Assembly (NCBI RefSeq): GCF_014191055.1
Contig: NZ_JACHWB010000003.1
Span: 1-64,000, forward strand
Length of the DNA: 64,000 nucleotides
Direction of reading: 5' to 3'
Origin: Microvirga lupini
GTDB taxonomy: Bacteria > Pseudomonadota > Alphaproteobacteria > Rhizobiales > Beijerinckiaceae
Positions 34,362 to 43,745 of this stretch are shown in pieces. The notes under the pieces are model-generated. The model saw nothing but the letters and a program-made list of their open reading frames with translations, did no database searches and had not been told where the DNA came from. How positions within the stretch are numbered: position 1 is the stretch's first letter; the number at the start of each line of letters is the position of its first letter. The position numbers and the translations under genes are program-made.

Positions 34362-35414
34362 CTAGATTGTAAAGGGCAGCACCGCGCGGGTTCCCGGGTG
34401 CTGCTGGTCAAACTGAATGGCGGAGTGCAAGTTGGACGCCATAGCCTTCACAATCTTCGTGCCAAGTCCACTGCCTTGCACTTCTCCGTCGCCCTTCCAG
34501 CCGATGCCGTCATCCTCAACGACAAGAACGGCCTGCTCGCCGGCAGACGACAGGGCAACGCGGATGTCACCGGATGTGCCCTCCGGATAAGCGTACTTGA
34601 AGGCATTGGTGACAAGCTCCGTCACAATAACCCCGACAGAGACCGCCTTGTCAGTGGGTATCGAAACCGGTTCCGCCAAAACGGTGATCGTATGGACGCG
34701 ACCGGCAGCCCTCATGGCCCCTTCCAGCTCCTCGATCAGCCCTTGCAGGTAAGTGTCCATCTCCACGAAGCGAATGTCGTTCGAGGTATAGAGACGACGG
34801 TGAATCTGCGAGATGGCCGTGATGCGGCTCTGGGTTTCGGCCAGGGTATCCCTGGCGACCGTATCGCTTCCCAACGCCCTCTGCTGCATGGCCACAAGGG
34901 AGGCAACAAGCTGCAGGCTGTTGGCAACCCGGTGATTGACTTCGCGGAGGAGCATCTCCGCGCGTTCCCGGGCCTCGCGCATTTCCCGTTCAGCCGCCTC
35001 TTTCTCGCGTCGGAGACGGGCGGCGGCAAGTGCCTGCTCGGCAGCCGTTCGGAGGAGATCAAGGAATACACCGCCAACATCCTTGATCACATAGTCCGCG
35101 GCACCGGCCTTGAGAGCGGCAACGGCGATCCTGCCTTCATCGGCACCAGTCACATAGACGACAGGTGGAGGGTCAGGGAGCTTGTGGATCTCAGAGAGGA
35201 CTTCCAGCCCCTCCTTACCTGGCATGAAGTGATCCAAGGCAATCACGTCGAAGCGCTCGGCCGCAAGCTCGTTCAGACCCTCGTCGCCGCTCAACGCGTG
35301 CCTGACATGAAAGCCGTGACGTGAAAGGGTACGCTCGACGAGGCGGCCAAGGCCATGGTCGTCATCGATGTACAGGAGCCGGATCGGCGGGCTGTTTATC
35401 TCCCCTTCGATCAT
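34362..35414 (-). CDS. Response-regulator receiver fused to an HWE/HisKA_2-type histidine kinase
   Basis: The 350-residue cytoplasmic protein has a receiver domain first (RLLYIDDD at 12-19, phosphoacceptor Asp61 in [10 protein letters not shown], Lys111). A basic/acidic coiled coil of about 30 residues follows, then a HisKA_2-type kinase with [20 protein letters not shown] (His161), N box [12 protein letters not shown] and G box [12 protein letters not shown]. Receiver-before-kinase proteins can receive a phosphate and then control their own kinase output, and HisKA_2 kinases in alphaproteobacteria often feed the PhyR general stress pathway. Its start overlaps the stop of the single-domain receiver gene by four bases (ATGA). 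It is last in the three-gene unit. Confidence 0.92.
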   Translation of the reverse strand: MIEGEINSPPIRLLYIDDDHGLGRLVERTLSRHGFHVRHALSGDEGLNELAAERFDVIALDHFMPGKEGLEVLSEIHKLPDPPPVVYVTGADEGRIAVAALKAGAADYVIKDVGGVFLDLLRTAAEQALAAARLRREKEAAEREMREARERAEMLLREVNHRVANSLQLVASLVAMQQRALGSDTVARDTLAETQSRITAISQIHRRLYTSNDIRFVEMDTYLQGLIEELEGAMRAAGRVHTITVLAEPVSIPTDKAVSVGVIVTELVTNAFKYAYPEGTSGDIRVALSSAGEQAVLVVEDDGIGWKGDGEVQGSGLGTKIVKAMASNLHSAIQFDQQHPGTRAVLPFTI

Positions 35415-35842
35415 AGCGTCTCGGGAACCTGGATGACGGACAGGAACAATCCCAGCTGACGGATGGCCTGGGAGAACGATTCGTATTCAACAGGCTTCGT
35501 GATATAGACATTGGCGCCGAGGTCGTAGCAGCGCTGGATTTCGCGCTGGTCATCGGTGGTTGTGAGCACGACCACCGGTGCACGCTTCAACTTCTCGTCG
35601 CTTTTCAGCTTGGCGAGAATATCCACCCCGTTCATGTCTGGCAGGTTCAAGTCCAGCAGAACCAGGAACGGTCCCGCATTGCGCACGTCTTCGCTGAAAA
35701 GGTGCTCCAGGGCACTCGTCCCGCTTGCGAAGGTCCGGATCTCGTTACAGACGCCCGCGCGGCGAATGTTCTTCTCGATCAGGCGGGCATGGCCCTCATC
35801 ATCCTCGATCATGATGATGGTGACCGTTTGTTGCTGGGGCAT
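35411..35842 (-). CDS. Single-domain response regulator (Rcp1/CheY-like)
   Basis: The 143-residue protein is a receiver domain without output. It has the acidic pocket Glu13-Asp14-Asp15, phosphoacceptor Asp64 ([12 protein letters not shown]), Thr94 and Lys116 ([11 protein letters not shown]). The opening [20 protein letters not shown] and the long loop before Asp64 are typical of the receivers that pair with phytochrome-like or PAS kinases. It lies directly after the PAS kinase gene (no gap) and is coupled to the receiver-kinase gene by an ATGA overlap, so it probably shuttles phosphate between the two kinases. Confidence 0.94.
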   Translation of the reverse strand: MPQQQTVTIIMIEDDEGHARLIEKNIRRAGVCNEIRTFASGTSALEHLFSEDVRNAGPFLVLLDLNLPDMNGVDILAKLKSDEKLKRAPVVVLTTTDDQREIQRCYDLGANVYITKPVEYESFSQAIRQLGLFLSVIQVPETL

Positions 35843-37921
35843 TTAGGCGGCTTCCGAGTTCAGGCTGATATATTTCGGCAGAACGACCGTGAAGGTCGAG
35901 CCTTCCCCCAGCCGCGACGACACAGTTATTGTCCCGCCTAGCCTTCGCACAAGCGCACGGACATGTGCAAGCCCAATGCCCTCCCCCTGCTGATCCTGCA
36001 CGCCGGATCGGCGGAACAGGTCGAAGATCCGTTCGAAGTCCTTGGGGTCGATCCCCCGACCATTATCCTGGATTTCGAGCTGGACATTCGCTCCAAGGTC
36101 TCTGCCCCGCACCACAATCCGCCCAGGGCGGCTGGGATCCAGATATTTGACCGCATTATCGACCAAATTCCCGAAGACCTGCTCGATCGCGAGCCGATCG
36201 CTGGTGAGGTCTGGGACAGTTTCGACAATCAGTTCCGCCCCACGCTCCTGAAGTTGATGTGCGACGCTTTGGCACTGGGCCTCAAGCAGCTGTCCGATGC
36301 TGAGCGGCTCAGGCATCAGCACGCGCCTGCCCTCGCGGGAGAGCTTCAGGATGGCGTTGATCAGCTTGTCCATCTTGACAGTCGAGGAGCGGATGAACCC
36401 GATGGCCTCCGGTAGATCCGTCTCGACGGCCATGCGGGCAGCTGGTGTGACCAACTGAGGATCCCGCCCAAGAACGTGTTGGTAGAACCGCTCCACTTCC
36501 GTCTGGGCGGCTTCAAGCTCGCTCGTAAACCCCATGACATTGACGAGGGGCGCTCTGAGATCGTGGCTGACGATGTAGGCGAAGCGCTGGATTTCTTCGT
36601 TCGCTTCATCCAGTTCAGCCACCCGCTCGGCTAGCATGGCCGCAAGACGGCGCGTCTCCTCCTGGGCGTGCTTGAGGTCGTGGATGTCCGTGCAGCTGCC
36701 GTACCACCGCACAATGCGTCCTGAGCTGTCACGAAGCGGCTGCGCCCGGCCCAGAACCCAGCGATACTCGCCTGACCGGTGCCGAAGTCGGTATTCGATG
36801 TGATAGGGCTCGCCAGTTTCCAGGCATCGGCGCCAGACCCTCCAAGCCCTGTCTTGATCCTCCGGATGGAACATATCGTTCCATCCTTCCCCGTCGGTCG
36901 TCCCTTCGGGTACGCCGGTGTACTCGTACCAGCGCTGATTGTAGTAGTCATGGAAGCCGTTCGGCTGGGTTGCCCAGATCATCTGGTCGATGGAATTGGC
37001 GATGACCCGGAAGCGTTCTTCGCTCTCGCGGAGGGCCTCCTCGTTCCGCTTCTGCTCGGTCACGTCATGGCCCTGGACGAAGATGCCAGATACCTTGCCA
37101 TCCGGATCGAAGATCGGTTGGTAGACGAAATCGAGAAAGCGCTCTTCGGAAGCACCACTGGCATCAGGCTCCAGAACAATCCTGATGCTCCGGCCGACGA
37201 AGGGCTGACCATTCTGATACACGCGATCGAGAAGCGCCAGGAATCCCTGCTCGACGACCTCGGGCAAGGCCTCCCGAACACTCTTGCCGATAATGTTCTC
37301 ACGGCCGATCAGCCGCAGGTAAGCGGCATTCGCCATCGTGAAAACATGGTCCGGGCCGCTGAGAGCCGCCATGAAGCCGGGAGCCTGCTCGAACAGGCCG
37401 CGCAGATGCTGCCGCTCCTCCGTCAGCACCTGGTTGGCCTCCTGCACCGCCTGGGCCCGGCGGAACATGTCCGTTTCGATCAGGGCGGAGGGACCGGAGG
37501 GCAGAACCGAGCTTCGCGCAAGAGCCCTCAAACGATGAAGCTCGGTCACATCCACCGTATGCTGGAGGATGAAGATCATCTCGCCCGCATGATTGAAGAG
37601 GGGCGTGTGGGTCGCACTCCAGAAGCGCTCCTCGAAACCTTGGCCGTTGGGCAGAGGGATGGCGTATTCGATGATGGGTATATGATCTGCCGCCTTTTCG
37701 CGGATCACTTTATCGAAGGAATTTCGCAGTTGGCGATGGCTTGGCGAGTCCGGATCGCTCGGAAAGGCATCGAACATGTTGCGCCCGACCAGATCGTCCC
37801 GCTCACGCATGGTGACTTTGAGATAGGCGTCGTTCAGTCCGACGATATTGAGCGAGAGATCCACCAGAACATAGGGATTGGGAGAGGCGCTGAACAGCGC
37901 CTCGAAATTGATCGTCTTCAA
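35843..37921 (-). CDS. Sensor histidine kinase with three PAS domains
   Basis: The 692-residue protein has no membrane segment, so it is likely a cytoplasmic sensor. Three PAS domains can be traced: about 5-125 (FSASPNPYVLVDLSLNIVGL), about 170-290 (FEQAPGFMAALSG), and about 300-425 (with the PAC block LRHRSGEYRWVLGRAQPL). A coiled coil then leads to a HisKA domain with His453 (YIVSHDLRAPLVN) and an HATPase domain (N box VFGNLVDNAVKYLD, G1 box DNGRGIDPKDF, G2 box GEGIGLAHVRALV). The ligands of the PAS domains are unknown; the spelling is not that of LOV photosensors, as I see no GRNCRFLQ motif. It heads the operon with the two receiver proteins. Confidence 0.94.
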   Translation of the reverse strand: MKTINFEALFSASPNPYVLVDLSLNIVGLNDAYLKVTMRERDDLVGRNMFDAFPSDPDSPSHRQLRNSFDKVIREKAADHIPIIEYAIPLPNGQGFEERFWSATHTPLFNHAGEMIFILQHTVDVTELHRLRALARSSVLPSGPSALIETDMFRRAQAVQEANQVLTEERQHLRGLFEQAPGFMAALSGPDHVFTMANAAYLRLIGRENIIGKSVREALPEVVEQGFLALLDRVYQNGQPFVGRSIRIVLEPDASGASEERFLDFVYQPIFDPDGKVSGIFVQGHDVTEQKRNEEALRESEERFRVIANSIDQMIWATQPNGFHDYYNQRWYEYTGVPEGTTDGEGWNDMFHPEDQDRAWRVWRRCLETGEPYHIEYRLRHRSGEYRWVLGRAQPLRDSSGRIVRWYGSCTDIHDLKHAQEETRRLAAMLAERVAELDEANEEIQRFAYIVSHDLRAPLVNVMGFTSELEAAQTEVERFYQHVLGRDPQLVTPAARMAVETDLPEAIGFIRSSTVKMDKLINAILKLSREGRRVLMPEPLSIGQLLEAQCQSVAHQLQERGAELIVETVPDLTSDRLAIEQVFGNLVDNAVKYLDPSRPGRIVVRGRDLGANVQLEIQDNGRGIDPKDFERIFDLFRRSGVQDQQGEGIGLAHVRALVRRLGGTITVSSRLGEGSTFTVVLPKYISLNSEAA

Positions 37922-38175
37922 GAACTTGCGCTGGACAGCCGCCAGCCTCCCTGTGTCATGCCGGGCAAAGCTTATGCGTATTTAGGTACTGTTCTGCCCA
38001 GAGCCATGGGCGCGACAAAAGCAATCGTACCTGTGGCCGATCCGACACTCCTCGTGTCAGCTCCCGTCGATTGGCGCCCGTCCCATAGCCCGACCGCAGT
38101 GCAACAAAACCTTGGCCACAAGCGTTCCGCTGCCGGGGTTTGGGCCATAAGCGTGACGAAGGGGATGCAGGGTCG

Positions 38176-39699
38176 ATGACAAATGGAGCGTGCACCTCCG
38201 CGGTTTCCCTAGAGCCGGGAGCATTCGCCCAGCTGAAGGCCCGCCTGACGTCCATGTTCCGCGGGTTTTCCGATCAGGACACACCTCGGACGGTCGTCAT
38301 AGTCCCCAGCCTGAGCATGGATCGGGAGGTGTTGGCGAACATTTCGGGCGTTCACCATTACGAAGAGCGGATGCTCTGCTACCTGATGCTCCTACGGCTG
38401 CCCCGGACGCAGATCGTCTATGTGACGAGCCACCCGGTCCCAGAGCCCATTATCGACTATTACCTGCACCTGATGCCGGGGATCCCAGCACAGCACGCCA
38501 GAGAACGCCTGACCCTTCTCTCTTGCCACGATGGATCGCGCACCTCCCTGACCGAAAAGATCATCGAGCGCCCGCGCCTGCAGCAGCGGATCAGGGACGC
38601 CATTTCCGATCTGTCCTCCGCCTATATGATCTGCTTCAACGTCACGGAACTGGAGCGCGACCTGGCGCTCAGCCTCGACCTGCCGATCTATGGCTGCGAT
38701 CCGGATTTGCTGTCTCTCGGCTCCAAGAGCGGTTCGCGGAAGATCTTCCGCGAGGCTGGAATAGCGATGCCCGAGGGCTTCGAGGATCTCTTCACGCCGG
38801 ATCAGATCGTGGATGCGCTCATGGGGCTGAAGCAGCGCCGGCCCGCGATCCGGCGGGCTGTCGTGAAGCTCAATGAGGGCTTCTCAGGCGAGGGCAATGC
38901 GGTCTTCGCCTACGAGGGAGCTCCTGAAGGATCCAATCTGCGGGGGTGGCTTCGCGAGCGTCTTCATCACTTGGCTTTCGAGGCCAAGGACATGACCTGG
39001 GAACTGTTCGAGGAAAAGCTTTCCACCATGGGCGGCATCGTGGAGGAGTTCATTGAAGGTGAGGTCAAACGCTCCCCCTCTGCTCAGTTTCGCGTCGATC
39101 CGCTTGGGCAACTGGAGCCGGTCTCGACCCATGATCAGGTTCTCGGCGGAGAGAGCGGGCAGGTCTTCCTCGGCTGCACCTTCCCGGCCGACGCGCACTA
39201 TCGCCTCGCCATACAGGGGGATGGCCTGAAGGCGGCAAGGGCGCTTGCCGAGAAGGGCGTCTGTGGGCGGTTTGCCATCGACTTCCTTTCGGTCCTCGAA
39301 GGCAATGAATGGCGGCACTACGCCATCGAGATCAACCTGAGGCGTGGGGGAACGACGCATCCGTTCATGATGCTCGAGTTCCTCACGGACGGCTGCTACG
39401 ACCCGGACACCGGCAACTTCCTCACGCCGGCCGGCCAGCCTCGTTGCTACTACGCGTCCGACAATCTGGAATCGCCCCTCTATCGTGGCCTCGCTCCCGA
39501 CGACCTTATCGATATAGCTGCGATCAACAGGCTGCACTTCGATGGAGCCTCCCAGAAAGGCGTCGTCTTTCACCTGATCGGCGCCTTGTCGGAGTTCGGG
39601 AAGCTCGGGGTCCTGTGCATCGCTCCCTCCCACGAGGAGGCGAACGCGCTCTACCGGCGCACGACCGAGGTCCTGGATCGGGAGAGCGCCGACGCCTGA
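38176..39699 (+). CDS. ATP-grasp ligase related to peptide ligase PGM1
   Basis: This 507-residue protein resembles the PGM1-type ATP-grasp ligases, named for the pheganomycin enzyme that couples peptides to an unusual amino acid. A non-catalytic N-terminal half (with the MLCYLMLLRLPRTQIVYVTS stretch) precedes the ATP-grasp fold: nucleotide Lys in AVVKLNEGFSGEGNAVF, VEEFIEGEVKRSPSAQFRVD, and the metal block YAIEINLRRGGTTHPFMMLE. The C-terminal FHLIGALSEFGKLGVLCIAP is the PGM1 C-terminal-type domain. The amine and acid substrates are unknown, and no peptide precursor or resistance gene is near. I chose ATG 38176; the frame is open to a TTG at 38140. It converges on purT with nine bases between. 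Confidence 0.8.
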   Translation: MTNGACTSAVSLEPGAFAQLKARLTSMFRGFSDQDTPRTVVIVPSLSMDREVLANISGVHHYEERMLCYLMLLRLPRTQIVYVTSHPVPEPIIDYYLHLMPGIPAQHARERLTLLSCHDGSRTSLTEKIIERPRLQQRIRDAISDLSSAYMICFNVTELERDLALSLDLPIYGCDPDLLSLGSKSGSRKIFREAGIAMPEGFEDLFTPDQIVDALMGLKQRRPAIRRAVVKLNEGFSGEGNAVFAYEGAPEGSNLRGWLRERLHHLAFEAKDMTWELFEEKLSTMGGIVEEFIEGEVKRSPSAQFRVDPLGQLEPVSTHDQVLGGESGQVFLGCTFPADAHYRLAIQGDGLKAARALAEKGVCGRFAIDFLSVLEGNEWRHYAIEINLRRGGTTHPFMMLEFLTDGCYDPDTGNFLTPAGQPRCYYASDNLESPLYRGLAPDDLIDIAAINRLHFDGASQKGVVFHLIGALSEFGKLGVLCIAPSHEEANALYRRTTEVLDRESADA

Positions 39700-39708
39700 C
39701 CCGCAGGC

Positions 39709-40881
39709 TCAGCTCTCGTACGTGATCTCGATCCGCTCCGCAGCCTGACGCGCCCGCTCGCGAGCCTTCTCCACTGAATTCCCGGAGGCCAGAGCGACGC
39801 CCATGCGGCGGTGCTTGCGGGTCGTCGGCTTGCCGAACAGCCGGACCTCCACGTCCGCATTCTCGGAAGCAAGCTCCAAAGCTTCCCGCAATCCCTGGAT
39901 CGAAAACCGCTCGGCTTCACGGTCGGCTAGGATCACGGCCGAGGCGGTCGGCCCATGGAGCCGGACGGGCGGGATCGGCAGCCCTAGGACAGCACGGGCA
40001 TGGAGATCAAACTCGGAAAGATTCTGGGACAGCAGGGTGACGAGACCCGTGTCATGGGGACGGGGCGAAAGCTCCGAGAAGATCACCTCGTCGCGGGTGA
40101 CGAAGAACTCCACCCCGAAGATCCCATAGCCACCCAGGTTATCGACGACCTTGGTGGCCATCGCCTTGGCGTCGGCAAGCAGCTTCTCGGTCATCGGCGT
40201 CGGCTGCCATGATTCCTGATAGTCCCCCCGCTCCTGCCGGTGCCCGATAGGCTCGCAGAAGGATATGCCCTCACGGGAGCGGATGGTCAGCAGGGTGATC
40301 TCATACTCAAAAGCAACGAACTCCTCGACGATCACCTTCTTGCGGTCGCCCCGCATATTGGCCACGGCGTCCTTCCAGGCCTGCTCCAGCTGAGCGGCCG
40401 TCCGCACGGTGCTCTGTCCCTTGCCTGAGGAGGACATGACCGGCTTGATGACGCAGGGGAGGCCCGTATGCGCGGCCCCGGTCCTCACCTCTTCCAGGCT
40501 CTCGGCGTAGCGGTACTTGGACGTGCGCAGCCCTAGCTCGGTGGCGGCAAGCTCGCGGATCCGATCCCTATTCATGGTCAGCGAGGCAGCACGAGCGGAG
40601 GGAACGACCGTGAAACCCTTATCCTCGAACTCCTGCAGCACCTCGGTGCGGATTGCCTCGATCTCGGGTACGATGAAATCCGGCCGGTGCTTCTCGATGG
40701 CCTGCCTCAGGGCATCAGCATCCAGCATGGAGAACACCTCGGCTTCATCCGAGACCTGCATGGCCGGTGCGTTCGCATAGCTGTCGCAGGCGACGACATG
40801 GCAGCCGTATCGTTTCGCCGAAATCACGAACTCCTTGCCGAGTTCGCCGGATCCGAGAAGGAGAATTTTGGCAGTGAACAC
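39709..40881 (-). CDS. purT: Formate-dependent phosphoribosylglycinamide formyltransferase PurT
   Basis: PurT makes formylglycinamide ribotide from GAR, formate and ATP in purine synthesis, an alternative to folate-dependent PurN. The 390-residue protein matches the family end to end: ILLLGSGELGKEFVISAKR at the N-terminus, PEIEAIRTEVLQEFE, the ATP-grasp Lys loop CVIKPVMSSSGKGQS, and the metal/catalytic block VIFSELSPRPHDTGLVTL. The start is a GTG at 40881 with AAAGG eight bases before it, which gives the family's usual opening; upstream in-frame codons to 41070 are not family-like. Its upstream region carries an 11-base direct repeat. Confidence 0.95.
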   Translation of the reverse strand: MFTAKILLLGSGELGKEFVISAKRYGCHVVACDSYANAPAMQVSDEAEVFSMLDADALRQAIEKHRPDFIVPEIEAIRTEVLQEFEDKGFTVVPSARAASLTMNRDRIRELAATELGLRTSKYRYAESLEEVRTGAAHTGLPCVIKPVMSSSGKGQSTVRTAAQLEQAWKDAVANMRGDRKKVIVEEFVAFEYEITLLTIRSREGISFCEPIGHRQERGDYQESWQPTPMTEKLLADAKAMATKVVDNLGGYGIFGVEFFVTRDEVIFSELSPRPHDTGLVTLLSQNLSEFDLHARAVLGLPIPPVRLHGPTASAVILADREAERFSIQGLREALELASENADVEVRLFGKPTTRKHRRMGVALASGNSVEKARERARQAAERIEITYES

Positions 40882-41195
40882 GGGAATGCCTTTCGTGTTG
40901 TTCCAGCGGGGATGACGCCGGATGTCTTCGCCGAGCGATATGGCCGAGTCCGTGCCAGACGGAAAGTGAAATCGCCAAGCCAACTCAATGCCACCTTTAA
41001 CGGGCAAGATAAGCCTGAAAACGCTTTGTTCCTCGCCACCTTTAAGGATCGGCCATGGATCCGCCTTCATCGAGGGGCTTCAAGAGCATCGAGGGAGTTC
41101 CAGCCTCGCTTGCGCTGAGTGCAGCCCTGCCGTCTCAACCATGCATTACGCAAACCTGAATGTCGTGAGTTAATGGTCTGCGCAGGAGAAGCCTT
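40882..41195. other. 314-bp divergent intergenic region with an 11-bp direct repeat
   Basis: The region lies between purT (leftward) and a small hypothetical gene (rightward). GCCACCTTTAA occurs at 40990-41000 and 41035-41045, 45 bp apart, about 110 and 155 bases upstream of the purT start. The open frames across it have no ribosome sites. I see no riboswitch-like pairing. Confidence 0.45.
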
Positions 41196-41507
41196 ATGCT
41201 AGCCAAGAAGAAATCTTCGGGAACCCAGAACCGGCGTGTGACCCGTATCGACCCTCCTGCCCTTGAGGAAGCCATTGTGGCCGCCCAGGGTCTGACCGAC
41301 GATGTCGAGAGCCAGATCGAAATCGCAGCGCAACTCATGGGTATGTCTGAGGACGAGGTTAGGCCCGCCGTTCTGAAGGCCGCAGTTCCGCCCCCGGTCC
41401 GTCGACCTGTGCACTTGGCAGACCGTTACTCCATGACTGAGCGCAATGAGGGGCCGAAGGTCGTGGTGGTCGAGCGCAAGCGCCCTCGCCTCGTCATGCC
41501 ACGGTAA
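41196..41507 (+). CDS. Conserved-looking hypothetical protein, 103 residues
   Basis: I do not recognise this protein. A good ribosome site (AGGAGAAG, five bases before ATG) and gene-like codon use support it. The product is basic at both ends (AKKKSSGTQNRRVTR; VVERKRPRLVMPR) with an acidic helical centre (EEAIVAAQGLTDDVESQIEI and QLMGMSEDEVRPAVLKAA) that could form two helices, then a proline-rich turn. No signal peptide or membrane segment is seen. The charge pattern would suit nucleic-acid or ribosome binding, but that is only a guess. It stands alone, 92 bp before the EamA transporter gene. Confidence 0.7.
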   Translation: MLAKKKSSGTQNRRVTRIDPPALEEAIVAAQGLTDDVESQIEIAAQLMGMSEDEVRPAVLKAAVPPPVRRPVHLADRYSMTERNEGPKVVVVERKRPRLVMPR

Positions 41508-41599
41508 GACTGTTATCCTGTTCCCCCTTCGGTGGCGCTGGCCCGATCGGCTGGCGCCTTTGCCATTTCTAGCCGCCTCTCCTGCGGGATCGTCCGAAC

Positions 41600-42520
41600 A
41601 TGGTCAAAGGTATCATTCTCGCCTTCCTAGCCTTTGCGGTCTTCGCCTGGGGCGATGCCATCGTGAAGGAGATCGGCCATGACCTCGACCCGTTCGAGGT
41701 GACTTTCTTCGGCTATCTGATCCCGCTGGTCCTCTCACCTGTCTTCATGAAGCCGGGCGACCACGTGCTCGATATCGTGCGCTGGAACAGGCCCTGGCTC
41801 ATGGGGCTCAGGGTCTTTCTGATTGCGGCCACCACGCCGCTGAGCGTCATGGCGTTCCGCAGCCTGCCCTTTGCGGAGGCCTTTGCGCTCTTGTTCCTCA
41901 TGCCAAGCCTGGTGACGGTTCTCTCCATTTTTATCCTGAAGGAGCATGTCCGCTGGCGACGGGGCCTCGCTGTCTGCGCCGCCTTCATCGGGGTTCTGGT
42001 CATCGTGCGCCCCGGGTTCAAGGAGCTTCTTCCCGGCCACTTTGCAGCCCTCTCGGCCGCATTCTGCGCGGCCGGAGGGGTCATTGCCGGTCGTATGATC
42101 GGCCGGACGGAGAAACGATTCACCCTGATCAGCACGGTGTTCCTGGCGACGACCGTTCTTGCCGGAGTGCTTATGATCCCGGGCTTTGCCTGGCCCATAG
42201 GCCATCAATGGATCCTGCTCCTCGCCTTCGCGGCAACAGCCTTCGCTGCGCAGGCTCTGTTCATTGTGGCGACCATCTACGCCCCGGCCGATCGTCTGGG
42301 GGCGGCCCAGTACAGCCAGATCCTCTGGGCCCTGGCGATCGGCGCCCTCTTCTTCGACGAATGGCCTGACGCCCTGGCGCTGCTCGGCATTGTCATCGTG
42401 GTCGCAGCCGGCCTTTTCATCTTCGCCCGGGAGCAGACGCTCAAGCGGAGCCGGCAGCAGGCAGACCCGTTGCCGGAAACAATGCCTGCCTCCCCGACGT
42501 CGGTATCCACCCAGAACTGA
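41600..42520 (+). CDS. EamA/DMT-family transporter
   Basis: The 306-residue inner-membrane protein has ten hydrophobic segments in two EamA repeats of five, the drug/metabolite transporter pattern. The first repeat opens with GIILAFLAFAVFAWGDAIVK and ends RPGF; the second ends GIVIVVAAGLFIFARE before a charged tail. Block MAFRSLPFAEAFALLFLMPS is the usual helix 3-4 sequence of RhaT/YdcZ-like exporters. The substrate is unknown. It is 135 bp upstream of the type III polyketide synthase on the same strand, so it could export the cluster's product, but the gap allows an independent promoter. Confidence 0.88.
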   Translation: MVKGIILAFLAFAVFAWGDAIVKEIGHDLDPFEVTFFGYLIPLVLSPVFMKPGDHVLDIVRWNRPWLMGLRVFLIAATTPLSVMAFRSLPFAEAFALLFLMPSLVTVLSIFILKEHVRWRRGLAVCAAFIGVLVIVRPGFKELLPGHFAALSAAFCAAGGVIAGRMIGRTEKRFTLISTVFLATTVLAGVLMIPGFAWPIGHQWILLLAFAATAFAAQALFIVATIYAPADRLGAAQYSQILWALAIGALFFDEWPDALALLGIVIVVAAGLFIFAREQTLKRSRQQADPLPETMPASPTSVSTQN

Positions 42521-42655
42521 AGCTGCGCCGCCTTCACAGAGCTGCGACTTCTGCCGCACCTGCGTTCCCTCGCCTGCCCCGCGCCCTATGTGCTTGAGCG
42601 TCAATCTTCGAGGCTTAGGCCGCAGCCTAAGGCTCATGAAGGCAGGGTGGAATTC

Positions 42656-43738
42656 GTGACTGGCGCGTATATCAACCAGATTGGCACGGCTGTGCCGGAG
42701 CATGACGTCCATCAGACCTTCATCGGCTTTGTCGACAACCTCCTGCCCGAGCGAAAGGATAAGCTTCTCTTCAGGCGCATGGTGCAGCGATCCGGCATCG
42801 AGCATCGTTATTCCACCCTTACGCCGAGTGAGAACCTGGAGGCTTCAGCCGACCAGGAAGGTCTCTTCCAACCGGGCCAGTTTGCCGGGACGGCAGCCCG
42901 CATGGACCGCTTCGAAACCCATGCGGTCGATTTAGCCGAGAGGGCTGTTGAGGCTCTTAAACTGGGCGAGGAGCTCTCCTCTCTCACTCACCTGGTCGTT
43001 GCCTCGTGCACCGGCTTCACCGCTCCAGGGCTCGATCAGCAGCTGATGGAACGGCTAGACCTTGACCCTTCGATCGAACGCACCATGGTCGGGTTTATGG
43101 GCTGCGCGGCGGCGGTTAATGCGTTGAAGGTGGCGCACCACATTGTCCGGTCGGAGCCCTCAGCGAAGGTGCTGGTCGTTAATCTCGAGCTCTGCACGCT
43201 TCATCTTCAGGAGACCTCTGACCTCGAGGTGATCCTGAGCGCCCTGCTGTTCGGCGATGGCTGCGCCGCGAGCCTGCTCTCGGCCGAACCACGAGGCATC
43301 GCCCTCAAGGATTTTCGCGTCGCGACCATTCCAGACACGCGGGATCTCATCACCTGGCGCATCGGCAATGCCGGCTTTCAGATGAGCCTGTCCGGTGAGG
43401 TGCCGCAGCAGATCGCGAAAGCGCTCCGCCATGAGGTGACCCGCAACGATGATGGCGGCATCCTGCGTGGCCAGCACAAGGATGACTTCGACCTGTGGGC
43501 AGTTCACGCCGGCGGCCGTACGATTCTCGATGCCGTCGAGCAGGGGCTTGAGCTTCAGCCAGAGGCTCTGCGCTGGTCCCGCGGCGTCCTGCGGGAGTTC
43601 GGCAACATGTCGTCCGCCACGCTGATGTTCGTGCTCGACCGCATGATGCAGCAGGCCCCACCGAATTCGAAAGGTTTCGGTATGGCCTTCGGACCCGGAC
43701 TGGTCGCCGAAACCTTCCGGTTCGACATCGCAGGGTAA
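42656..43738 (+). CDS. Type III polyketide synthase (chalcone/stilbene synthase-like)
   Basis: The 360-residue enzyme has the CHS fold and the complete catalytic triad: Cys150 (MVGFMGCAAAVNALK), His284 (LWAVHAGGRTILDAVE) and Asn317 (EFGNMSSATLMFVLD), in line with alfalfa Cys164-His303-Asn336. The tail GFGMAFGPGLVAETF is the family GFGPG loop. Such enzymes extend an acyl-CoA starter with malonyl-CoA to resorcinols, pyrones or phloroglucinols. The GTG start at 42656 has AGGGTGG seven bases upstream; the frame stays open to a GTG at 42590, which lacks a ribosome site. It leads a four-gene rightward cluster with two methyltransferases and an FAD enzyme. Starter and product are unknown. Confidence 0.93.
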   Translation: MTGAYINQIGTAVPEHDVHQTFIGFVDNLLPERKDKLLFRRMVQRSGIEHRYSTLTPSENLEASADQEGLFQPGQFAGTAARMDRFETHAVDLAERAVEALKLGEELSSLTHLVVASCTGFTAPGLDQQLMERLDLDPSIERTMVGFMGCAAAVNALKVAHHIVRSEPSAKVLVVNLELCTLHLQETSDLEVILSALLFGDGCAASLLSAEPRGIALKDFRVATIPDTRDLITWRIGNAGFQMSLSGEVPQQIAKALRHEVTRNDDGGILRGQHKDDFDLWAVHAGGRTILDAVEQGLELQPEALRWSRGVLREFGNMSSATLMFVLDRMMQQAPPNSKGFGMAFGPGLVAETFRFDIAG

Positions 43739-43745
43739 TGCCGCC

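Noticed and set aside
37922..38175. Possible short gene or RNA between the PAS kinase and the ligase
   Set aside because: The 254-bp divergent gap has no ribosome-site-led frame and no strong pairing; it is best read as two promoters.
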